DNA of 64,000 nt from Corynebacterium sp. (lineage in GTDB: Bacteria > Actinomycetota > Actinomycetes > Mycobacteriales > Mycobacteriaceae): positions 62,001 to 126,000 of the forward strand of contig NZ_JALAGU010000053.1 in the NCBI RefSeq assembly GCF_022712275.1, given 5' to 3'. Below are positions 9,698 through 17,350 of this stretch, in pieces. The position numbers and the translations under genes were made by a program. Positions within the stretch are counted from its first letter, which is position 1, and each line of letters starts with the position of its first letter. The notes under the pieces were generated by a model that saw only the letters and a list, made by a program, of their open reading frames with translations, ran no database searches and had not been told where the DNA came from.

Positions 9698-10420
9698 GTG
9701 ACTACGAACTACACCTACCATGGACGCCACCGCGCGGTCTCCCACACCCACACCCGCCGGAACATCGCCCTCGTCGGCGCTTCCACGGCGGCCCTTGCCG
9801 GCCTCGGTGCCGCCCCCGCCATGGCAAACCCGCTCGATGACCTCCGTGCGCAGGTCACCGATGGTGCGCTCGACGCCCACGACGGTGCTCTGGAGCAGTC
9901 CGGCCAGGTGCCGGAGGAATTCCGTGACGTCTACGAGCAGGGCGTCACCGACCTCACCAACGCCGTCGCCCCGGGCGCGCTCGACGAGCGTGCGGCCGCC
10001 CGTGCAGCCGCGGAAGCCGCCGCTGCCGAGCAGGCCCGCCAGGACGCCTGGAACGACACGACGAACACGCCGTGCCCCGCCACCGCGAAGGCCTGCGTCG
10101 ATCTCGACGGTCGCCGTGCCTGGCTGACCGACGGTGGCAACACCGTCTACGGTCCGGTCTACATCTCCTCCGGCGCCCCGGGTGCGGACACCGAGACCCC
10201 GCGTGGCACCTTCCACGTGACCTACAAGGTCAAGGATGAGATCAGCCGCGAGTTCAACGACGCCCCGATGCCGAACTCCGTGTACTTCACCTGGTCAGGT
10301 CATGCCTTCCACGGTGGCGACCCGGACGTGGACTCCGCCGGATGCATCCATCTCGGTGGCGACGATGACGACGTCTTCTTCAACTCCCTCAACGAGGGCG
10401 ACGAGGTCTTCATCTACTAG
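9698..10420 (+). CDS. Secreted L,D-transpeptidase (YkuD domain)
   Basis: Cell-wall enzyme that makes 3-3 peptidoglycan crosslinks or attaches proteins. It has 240 residues: a twin-arginine-like N-region (HTRRN), a hydrophobic core and an AMA-NP signal cleavage site near residue 45, a helical linker, then a YkuD domain with SGHAFHGG and SAGCIHL; Cys216 is the predicted nucleophile. The GTG start is 16 nt downstream of TAAAGT, a -10-like hexamer, suggesting a leaderless or very short-leader message. It is divergent from the response regulator gene. A strong hairpin follows. Confidence 0.9.
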   Translation: MTTNYTYHGRHRAVSHTHTRRNIALVGASTAALAGLGAAPAMANPLDDLRAQVTDGALDAHDGALEQSGQVPEEFRDVYEQGVTDLTNAVAPGALDERAAARAAAEAAAAEQARQDAWNDTTNTPCPATAKACVDLDGRRAWLTDGGNTVYGPVYISSGAPGADTETPRGTFHVTYKVKDEISREFNDAPMPNSVYFTWSGHAFHGGDPDVDSAGCIHLGGDDDDVFFNSLNEGDEVFIY

Positions 10421-10446
10421 ACCCTGCTTCCCGGCCGACACCACGG

Positions 10447-10476
10447 GCCCCGCACACGACTCAGGATGTGCGGGGC
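10447..10476. terminator. Bidirectional hairpin terminator overlapping the crtI 3' end
   Basis: A perfect 10 bp stem (GCCCCGCACA / TGTGCGGGGC) with a 10 nt loop between the convergent L,D-transpeptidase and crtI genes. The right arm covers the last crtI codons and the crtI stop lies in the loop. Confidence 0.7.
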
Positions 10477-12089
10477 TCCGTCATGTCTGCCGTACCCCGT
10501 CCTCCCACCAGCCGGCTCAGCACGTTCTCCGCACTGATCAGGCACATCGGCACGCCGACACCGGGCGTGGTCGTCGACCCGGCGTAGAAGAGATTCTCCA
10601 CGGCTCGCGAGCGGTTCGTCCCACGAAAGAACGCCGACTGGCGCAGGGTGTGCGCCAACCCCAGCGCCCAGCCGTGCCAGGAGTGGTACCGCGCGGCGAA
10701 GTCCGCCGGCCCCAACGTGCGGCGGACTTCGATACGGGACGCCAGGTCGTCGATCCCGGCACGCTCGGTGATGAGGTCCACCACCGCATCGGCGATCTGC
10801 TCGACCCGCGCCGAACCGATCCCGTCGGCACTGTAGGCCGACCCGCCACCGAGGCCGGGATCAGCGGTCACCGGGACCAGGACGAAGAGGTTCTCGTACC
10901 CGTCCGGCGCAACGTCGGGATCCGTCGCGGACGGCTTCGAGACGTAGACGGAACGGGATGCCCCGCTACCGGATGCGTCACTGTCGAAGACCGCGGCGAA
11001 GTCCGGCGTCCAGTCCTCACTGAAGATGAGGGTGTGATGAGCGAGCTCCGGCAGTGCGCCGCGGATGCCGAGCATCACGACGACCGCGCCGACCCCGGCG
11101 TCCGCCCGTGTCCAATGCGGTTCCGGATACGTACGCAGACCGGCCGAAAGCAGAACATTCTCCGTGTGGTGCAGGTCAGCGGCACTGACGACGAGGTCGG
11201 CGTCCAGCACGGTACCGTCGGCGAGTTCCACCCCGGTCGCCCGGGCACGCTGCGGCCAGATCCGCCCCAGTCCGGGCACCCGGCGCAACGGATTGGCGGA
11301 CACCCGGTCGGTCCGGATCCGGGTGACCTCCGCATTTGTGCGGATGACGGCGCCGTTGTCCTCGGCGAGGCAGCGCAGTGCGTCCACCACCGCAGTGAAC
11401 CCGCCGAGCGGGTACTTCACGCCCTGGACCAGGTCGGTGTAGCTCATGAGCTGGTACAGCGCCGGCGTCGCCGACGGGCGCGAGGACAGGAACACCGCGG
11501 GGTACGACAGGATCTGACGCAGCCGTCGGTCGGAGAACCGGGCGTTGACGAGGTTCTCCAGCGAGCCGGTGAGCAGCCGGACCAGGCGTCCTGCCCGGCG
11601 CAGCACCGGCAGTCCCAGGAATGGACGCGGCGAGGAAAAGTGGGTGTAGAGGAACCGGTCCACGGCGATGCGGTAGGTGTCGCCGGCCTCGGCGAGGTAG
11701 CGGCGGACCTTCTCCCCCGCCCCCGGTTCGATCTCCTCGAACAGGGACGCCACCGCGTCCTCCCCGACGGGGACGTCCACCGGATCCAGTCCCTCGGGCA
11801 GGACGCGGTACCCCGGGTGCAGGTCCACCAGGTCGAGCTCCGCCTCCGTCGAGGTGCCCATGAGTCCGAAGAACCGGTCGAAAGCCTCGGGCATGAGATA
11901 CCAGCTCGGGCCGGTGTCCCAGCGGAACCCCGGGGCGTCATCGACGGTGAGGGACCCGGCACGACCGCCGACGGAGTCCCCCTTCTCCAGCAGAGTCACC
12001 GCATGACCGTTGCGGGCGAGCAGTCCGGCGGTCGCCAGACCTGCCACGCCGCCGCCGATGACGACCACGCTCTGCATGTCCCGCGTCAT
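10461..12089 (-). CDS. crtI: Phytoene desaturase (CrtI-type)
   Basis: FAD-dependent desaturase converting phytoene to neurosporene or lycopene-type carotenoids. It has 542 residues. The dinucleotide-binding motif VVVIGGGVAGLATA and the following EKGDSVGGRAG are at the N-terminus, and the C-terminal FAD contact region YAGSTTTPGVGVPM is present. The ATG was chosen because it overlaps the crtB stop in an ATGA junction and starts right before the Rossmann strand; the frame is open far upstream, but only inside crtB. The crtB-crtI order indicates an operon. No crtE or C50-carotenoid genes are adjacent. Confidence 0.93.
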   Translation of the reverse strand: MTRDMQSVVVIGGGVAGLATAGLLARNGHAVTLLEKGDSVGGRAGSLTVDDAPGFRWDTGPSWYLMPEAFDRFFGLMGTSTEAELDLVDLHPGYRVLPEGLDPVDVPVGEDAVASLFEEIEPGAGEKVRRYLAEAGDTYRIAVDRFLYTHFSSPRPFLGLPVLRRAGRLVRLLTGSLENLVNARFSDRRLRQILSYPAVFLSSRPSATPALYQLMSYTDLVQGVKYPLGGFTAVVDALRCLAEDNGAVIRTNAEVTRIRTDRVSANPLRRVPGLGRIWPQRARATGVELADGTVLDADLVVSAADLHHTENVLLSAGLRTYPEPHWTRADAGVGAVVVMLGIRGALPELAHHTLIFSEDWTPDFAAVFDSDASGSGASRSVYVSKPSATDPDVAPDGYENLFVLVPVTADPGLGGGSAYSADGIGSARVEQIADAVVDLITERAGIDDLASRIEVRRTLGPADFAARYHSWHGWALGLAHTLRQSAFFRGTNRSRAVENLFYAGSTTTPGVGVPMCLISAENVLSRLVGGRGTADMTEPRTS

Positions 12090-12970
12090 GACAGCACCGC
12101 CTTCCCCACGGCACGCAGGGTGACCACCGTCTTCACCCGGGAGGGCACGCTGACCCGCACCGCGTCCGCACCGGTGAGGTCGGTGGCGGGGGTCTCCCGC
12201 AGCCGGTCGACGAGTGCCCGGTACAGCGCGGCTGCGGCGGCGACCCCGGCACGGGCTCCCCGGGGCAGGGCCGGGATGCGCGAGCACCCGGCATCCAGTT
12301 CCGCGACACACTCGTCGAGCAGGGCGTGCTTGGCGTCCTCGGTGAGATCGTCGGGAAGGTAGTGGCGGTGCAGGACAGTGGAGTCCGCACCGATGTCGCG
12401 CAGGAAGTTGACCTTCTGGAACGCCGATCCGAGCGACGCCGCCCCCTCGGCCAGCCACTCCGGATCCCCGGTGGCGGTTCCGTGGGCGCGGAAGATGTCG
12501 AGACACATCAGGCCGATGACCTCGGCCGAACCGTGGATGTAGGCGGCGAGGCTGGCGTCATCGTGGACGTCGGGGGCCAGATCGGCGCGCATCGAGGCGA
12601 AGAAGGCCTGCAGATGTGCCGGGTCCAGGTTGCAGCGGCGGGCGGTACCGGCGAAGGCGTGCAGCACCGGGTCGGTGTGGAAGGCGGGGGCGGAGGAGTC
12701 TGCGGCGGTGAGCACGGCGTCCCCGTACCCGTCGAGGAGTGCGCGGATGCCCGTGGCGTCCTCCCCCGCAGCTGCTGCGGCACCGTCGACGATCTCGTCG
12801 GCGATCCGGACGACGGCGTAGAGGTTGCACACATCGCGACGCACCGGCGGGGACAGCAGGCGCGTGGCCAGAGTGAAGGAGGTCGAGTAATGGGCGATGA
12901 CGTCGGCGGCGACCCGGTCGGCCATCGCCTGGTACCGGTCGTCGGTCCTCTCAGTACTGCGCCATGTCAC
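12086..12970 (-). CDS. crtB: Phytoene synthase
   Basis: Condenses two geranylgeranyl diphosphates into phytoene. It has 294 residues with YSTSFTLATRLL, the first aspartate-rich motif in VRIADEIVDG, and the second in NFLRDIGADS followed by HRHYLPDDL, as in squalene/phytoene synthases. It is first in a two-gene operon with crtI, overlapping it by 4 nt. The start lies 36 bp from the divergent nhaA start, so the promoters are back to back. Confidence 0.94.
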   Translation of the reverse strand: MTWRSTERTDDRYQAMADRVAADVIAHYSTSFTLATRLLSPPVRRDVCNLYAVVRIADEIVDGAAAAAGEDATGIRALLDGYGDAVLTAADSSAPAFHTDPVLHAFAGTARRCNLDPAHLQAFFASMRADLAPDVHDDASLAAYIHGSAEVIGLMCLDIFRAHGTATGDPEWLAEGAASLGSAFQKVNFLRDIGADSTVLHRHYLPDDLTEDAKHALLDECVAELDAGCSRIPALPRGARAGVAAAAALYRALVDRLRETPATDLTGADAVRVSVPSRVKTVVTLRAVGKAVLS

Positions 12971-13006
12971 GGATCAACCGTACCGTCAGGAGTACCGTTT
13001 CCCACC

Positions 13007-14206
13007 ATGACCGGTCCCAGCCCCACCCCGTTCACCCGCGCCGTGCGATTCCTCATCACCGACAAGGGCGGCGGCATCCTCCTCCTCATCGCGACGGTCA
13101 TCGCGCTGGTCTGGGCGAACAGCGGGTTTTCCGGGGGTTACTCCGGGCTGCGGGACGCCGAGACCGGCCCGGAGTGGGCGGATCTGCACCTCAGCGTCGG
13201 TGAGTGGGCATCCGACGGTCTGCTGGCGGTCTTCTTCTTCGTCACCGGACTGGAGCTGAAGCAGGAGTTCCTCACCGGTGCACTGCGCCGGGTACAGGAC
13301 GCACTGGTGCCGGTGCTCGCGGCCTGCGGTGGTGTCGCGGTGCCGGCGATCCTCTACACCGTGGTGAATGCCGCGGCGAGCGGTGGCGACACCTCAGGTT
13401 GGGCGGTCCCGGCGGCCACCGACATCGCCTTCGCGGTCTCCGTCCTCGCCGTGGTGGGGTCGAATCTGCCGCAACGGTTGCGTGTGTTCCTGCTGACGCT
13501 GGCTGTCGTCGACGACCTCATCGGCATCCTCATCATCGCCTTCTTCTTCGCCGACGATCTCAACCTGGGGTTCCTGCTGCTCGCGCTGGTGCCACTGGTC
13601 CTGTTCGCGGTGTGTACGCAGCGGGGCGTCGACCAGTGGTGGGTGCTGGCGCCGCTGGCGGTGGTGACCTGGGCACTGGTGCACCATTCCGGGATCCACG
13701 CCACGATCTCGGCGGTGGTCCTCGGCTTCATGGTCCCGGTGAAGTCCCGGGCGGGCAAGGAGACCTCGCGGCAGTTCTCGGCGGCGCTCGGCCCGTGGTC
13801 GTCGCTGGTTGTGCTGCCGGTGTTCGCCTTCTTCGCCGCCGGTGTGACCGTCGGCGGCTGGTCGGGGTTGACGGATTCCTGGACCGACCCGGTGGCCTAC
13901 GGTGTGATCATCGCCCTGGTCGTCGGCAAGCCACTGGGCATCACGCTGACGACCTGGCTGGCCTCGAAGCTTCCCGGCATGGCGCTGGCCCCGTCGTTGA
14001 AGTGGCCGGACATCATCGGCATGGGCATGGTCGCCGGCATCGGCTTCACTGTCTCCCTGCTGGTCAGTGAGCTGACCTTCGGGGCAGGTACCGTGCTCGA
14101 CGACCACGCGAAGGTCGGCGTACTCACGGCGTCGCTGCTCTCGGCCATCCTCGGCGGGGCGTATCTGACGGTGAGGAACCGGAAGCACGCCCGGGCGGCG
14201 CAGTGA
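13007..14206 (+). CDS. nhaA: Na+/H+ antiporter NhaA
   Basis: Membrane antiporter expelling Na+ or Li+ in exchange for protons. It has 399 residues and about 12 membrane segments. The ion-binding aspartate pair is seen in LAVVDDLIGIL and the helix IV aspartate in VPAATDIAFAVS; FFFVTGLELKQEF is the helix II signature. The ATG follows AGGAG at a 13 nt gap. A longer frame upstream lies inside the divergent crtB gene and is not used. It probably supports pH and salt tolerance. Confidence 0.95.
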   Translation: MTGPSPTPFTRAVRFLITDKGGGILLLIATVIALVWANSGFSGGYSGLRDAETGPEWADLHLSVGEWASDGLLAVFFFVTGLELKQEFLTGALRRVQDALVPVLAACGGVAVPAILYTVVNAAASGGDTSGWAVPAATDIAFAVSVLAVVGSNLPQRLRVFLLTLAVVDDLIGILIIAFFFADDLNLGFLLLALVPLVLFAVCTQRGVDQWWVLAPLAVVTWALVHHSGIHATISAVVLGFMVPVKSRAGKETSRQFSAALGPWSSLVVLPVFAFFAAGVTVGGWSGLTDSWTDPVAYGVIIALVVGKPLGITLTTWLASKLPGMALAPSLKWPDIIGMGMVAGIGFTVSLLVSELTFGAGTVLDDHAKVGVLTASLLSAILGGAYLTVRNRKHARAAQ

Positions 14207-14211
14207 CGTCT

Positions 14212-14278
14212 GTACACGATCGTGACAGATTCGCAGTGTCCGGACACTGTAGCGGCACGATCCGTGACGATTGTGTAC
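14212..14278. repeat. Nested palindromes between nhaA and the Atg22-like transporter
   Basis: Outer arms GTACACGATCGT and ACGATTGTGTAC match in 11 of 12 positions. Inside is a perfect 16 bp palindrome, CAGTGTCCGGACACTG (14234-14249). CACGATC-GTGAC also occurs twice in direct orientation. It could be an nhaA terminator or an operator for the downstream transporter gene. Confidence 0.7.
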
Positions 14279-14326
14279 GCCACCACCTTCACGGATGGTT
14301 TCGTCGCGCACCGTATCCTCTAGGGC

Positions 14327-15643
14327 ATGACCGCCCCCGTCCCGGCACCTGACACCGCCGCCCCCACCACGACAGCCCGTACCGACCGCCGCACGGTCAC
14401 CGCCTGGGCCTTCTGGGACTTCGGCTCCGCCGCCTTCAACGCCGTCCTCGTCACCTTCATCTTCTCCGTCTACCTCACCGACTCTGTCGGTGACTCCCTC
14501 GGCGGCTCCGTCAGCGCGTCCACCTGGTACGGCGCAGCCATCGCCGTCGCCGGCGTCATCATCGCGGTGACGGCCCCAGTGGTCGGACGCCGCGCGGATG
14601 CCCGGGGGAAGCGCCGCAGTGCGGTGCGCACATGGACGCTGGTCACCGTGGCGCTGATGCTCATGCTCGTCTTCGTCGGCGACGACGCCCCGGGCTACTT
14701 CTGGCTGGGCGCGGTGATCATGGCGGTCGCCTCGGTGACCTTCCAGTTCGCCGAGGTCGGCTACTTCGCGATGCTCAACCAGGTCTCCACGAAGGAGAAC
14801 GTCGGACGGGCCTCCGGCTTCGGCTGGGCGATGGGCTACTTCGGCGGAATCTTCCTGCTGCTGTTCTGCTACGTCGGCTTCATCGCCGGCGACGGAGACA
14901 CCCGCGGCCTGTTCAACATCACCACCGACGACGGCTGGAACGTCCGCATCGTCGCCCTGCTCGCCGCCGTGTGGTTCGGCCTGTCGGCGATCCCCCTGTT
15001 CCGCCGCATCCCCGAGGTCGAACCCAACGGCTCCGAACCCACCGGGTGGAAGGACTCCTACCGGGCTCTGTTCCATGACATCGCCGTGCTGTGGCGCACC
15101 GACCGCAAGACCGTGTGGTTCCTCATCTCGTCTGCCATCTTCCGCGACGGCCTGGCCGGCGTGTTCACCTTCGGCGCGATCCTCGCGGTCTCCGTCTACG
15201 AGCTGACGGACGCCGACGTCCTGATCTTCGGTGTCGGCGCCAATGTCGTCGCCGCCCTCGGCGCCCTGCTGGCGGGACGCCTCGACGACAGCCGCGGCCC
15301 CGTACCGGTCATCGCCGTCTCCCTGATGCTCATGGTCGCCATTGCCCTGGTGCTCTTCATCGTCTCCGGACCGCTGATGTTCTGGATCTTCGGACTGGCC
15401 CTGTGCCTGTTCGTCGGCCCGGCGCAGTCGGCGTCCCGCTCCTACCTGTCCCGGATCTGCCCGCCGGGACGCGAGGGCGAGATGTTCGGCCTCTACGCCA
15501 CCACCGGACGCGCGGTGAGCTGGCTCGCACCGGCCATGTTCGCCCTGTTCACCGGGATCGCCGGCAATGACCGCGCCGGCATCCTCGGCATCGGTCTGGT
15601 GCTGCTCGTCGGTGTCGCGCTACTGCTCAAGACAGCGCGGTAA
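14327..15643 (+). CDS. MFS transporter, Atg22/UMF1-like
   Basis: A 438-residue, 12-segment major facilitator. The N-terminal WAFWDFGSAAFNAVLVTFIF closely follows the Atg22/UMF1 pattern W-x-x-x-D-F-x-x-S-x-F. In yeast this family exports vacuolar amino acids; bacterial substrates are unknown. Its gene stands alone behind a palindrome-rich region and converges on irtB with no spacer between the stop codons. Confidence 0.85.
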   Translation: MTAPVPAPDTAAPTTTARTDRRTVTAWAFWDFGSAAFNAVLVTFIFSVYLTDSVGDSLGGSVSASTWYGAAIAVAGVIIAVTAPVVGRRADARGKRRSAVRTWTLVTVALMLMLVFVGDDAPGYFWLGAVIMAVASVTFQFAEVGYFAMLNQVSTKENVGRASGFGWAMGYFGGIFLLLFCYVGFIAGDGDTRGLFNITTDDGWNVRIVALLAAVWFGLSAIPLFRRIPEVEPNGSEPTGWKDSYRALFHDIAVLWRTDRKTVWFLISSAIFRDGLAGVFTFGAILAVSVYELTDADVLIFGVGANVVAALGALLAGRLDDSRGPVPVIAVSLMLMVAIALVLFIVSGPLMFWIFGLALCLFVGPAQSASRSYLSRICPPGREGEMFGLYATTGRAVSWLAPAMFALFTGIAGNDRAGILGIGLVLLVGVALLLKTAR

Positions 15644-17350
15644 CTACCGCACCTGCCAGTCCGCGGCAGCACGCCAGCCGGCCAGCAGTCGGGCATACTC
15701 GCCACCCGCTGCCTCCAGATCCGCCGGGGCACCGGCCTCGACGACACGTCCGCCGGCCATGACGACCACCCGGTCGGCGATGTCCAGCATCGCCGGACGG
15801 TGGGTGACGATGACGGTCGTGTAGTCGTCGCGGACCCGCCTGACCGCCTCGACGACCGCACGCTCACTGGTGGTGTCCAGGGCGGAGGTCGCCTCGTCGA
15901 TGAGCAGGACGCGGGCCGGCTTGGCCAGGGCACGGGCGATACCGACCCGCTGACGCTCACCACCGGAGAGCTGCGCACCGAGTTCACCGGCCGGGGTGTC
16001 CCAGCCGTCGGGTGCAGCCTCCAGCAGCGGGGTGAGCCGGGCGTCCGCTCCGATCCGGTCCAGGTCCGCGTCAGTGAGGTCCGGGTTCACGGTGAGCAGG
16101 TTCTCCCGCAGCGTCCCCGCATTGAGGACGGTGTGCTGGAAGGCGAATGTCGCGCTGCCGCGCAGTTCGGCGGGGCCCGCAGGCGTCCCGTCGAGAGTAA
16201 GTGCACCGGCGTCCGGCGGGGTCAGACCGGCCAGCGTACGCAGTAGGGTGGTCTTGCCGGAGCCGGAGGCTCCGATGACGACGGTGACGCTGCCCGGCGC
16301 GGCAGTGAGGTCCACGTCCTGCAGGCCGGTGGTGCCGTCCGGGAAGGTGACGTCTACCCCGTCGAGCTGCACGGCCGGTGCTGCCCCGGTCGTGATCGCC
16401 ACCGGGCGCACCGGTGTGGTCTTCACGACCTGCGCGGCGAGGTCCAGGCTGCGGTTGAAGTTGTTCACTCCGGCGGACAGGCCCGCCACCGCGGAGACCT
16501 GTTCAACGACCCGGAGCAGCACGATCACCATGGTCGCCGCCTCGACGGCGCTGAGGGAACCGCCGTCGTAGCCCATCCAGATCACCACGCCGAAGGCAAG
16601 CAGGACGCCCTGGGTCACCAGGCTGAACAGGAATTCCCCGGGGATCTGCCAGAGCAGCAGTCTGAGGACCCGGCTGCGGTTCCCGGACACCGCCCGGTCC
16701 ACCAGTCGGGCACCGGCGCCTGCCTGTCGGCCGGTGCGCAGTGACGGCTGGGCGACGGCGAACTCGAACAACCGGGAGTCCACCTCACCGGTCGCCTCCT
16801 CGAACTGCCGGTCGGCACGGGCCTCCAGGCGGGTACTCGCCCACAGCGCACCGATGGCGAGGGCGCCACCGAACAGCGTCACCAGCCCGGCGGGGACGTG
16901 GACGAACAGCAGCCCGACCCCGAGGGCGAAGACGTAGATGACCGCGGTGGCCAGCGGGGTGAACGCGAGCACCACCGAGGAACTGGCCTCGGTCGCCCCC
17001 TGTGACAGCAGTCGGCGCAGGTCCGCGGTCATCGTCGGGGTGAAGCGGGACTCCGGCCAGGCGAGCAGGGCGTCCGGGGTGGCACGTTGGATACGGCGCA
17101 TGACCGCCAGTCCGAGATCGAGTCCCCGGTGGGCGGCCAGGATGTCGACGACCCAGCACACGGCGATGAGCACCACCATGAGCAGCACCCACCAGCCGGC
17201 GGACGCCGGGTCGTCGGAGAACAGGTCCCGGCACAGCGGGAACAGTGTGATGATCGCCGCGACCTGCAGGACCGTGGACAGGACGACGAGCAGGAGGTAG
17301 ATCCGGAAGGTCCGTCCTCCGCAGGTGACGGTGTGGAGTCTGGTGAGCAT
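15644..17350 (-). CDS. irtB: ABC transporter, siderophore importer subunit IrtB-like
   Basis: Half-size ABC transporter of 568 residues with an N-terminal six-helix exporter-fold domain (about 15-320) and a C-terminal ATPase. The ATPase has Walker A GASGSGKTTL, signature LSGGERQRVGIARAL and Walker B VLLIDEATSALD. In M. tuberculosis IrtB (579 residues) pairs with IrtA to import ferric mycobactins. Here the start overlaps the irtA stop (TGATG), the length fits and the partner has the diagnostic FAD domain. Other heterodimeric exporters share this fold, so the call rests on the irtA neighbour. Confidence 0.85.
   Translation of the reverse strand: MLTRLHTVTCGGRTFRIYLLLVVLSTVLQVAAIITLFPLCRDLFSDDPASAGWWVLLMVVLIAVCWVVDILAAHRGLDLGLAVMRRIQRATPDALLAWPESRFTPTMTADLRRLLSQGATEASSSVVLAFTPLATAVIYVFALGVGLLFVHVPAGLVTLFGGALAIGALWASTRLEARADRQFEEATGEVDSRLFEFAVAQPSLRTGRQAGAGARLVDRAVSGNRSRVLRLLLWQIPGEFLFSLVTQGVLLAFGVVIWMGYDGGSLSAVEAATMVIVLLRVVEQVSAVAGLSAGVNNFNRSLDLAAQVVKTTPVRPVAITTGAAPAVQLDGVDVTFPDGTTGLQDVDLTAAPGSVTVVIGASGSGKTTLLRTLAGLTPPDAGALTLDGTPAGPAELRGSATFAFQHTVLNAGTLRENLLTVNPDLTDADLDRIGADARLTPLLEAAPDGWDTPAGELGAQLSGGERQRVGIARALAKPARVLLIDEATSALDTTSERAVVEAVRRVRDDYTTVIVTHRPAMLDIADRVVVMAGGRVVEAGAPADLEAAGGEYARLLAGWRAAADWQVR

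Noticed and set aside
12090..12506. N-terminal extension of the crtI frame
   Set aside because: It lies within crtB, is Arg/Gly/Pro-rich without a domain, and the ATGA overlap gives a natural crtI start.
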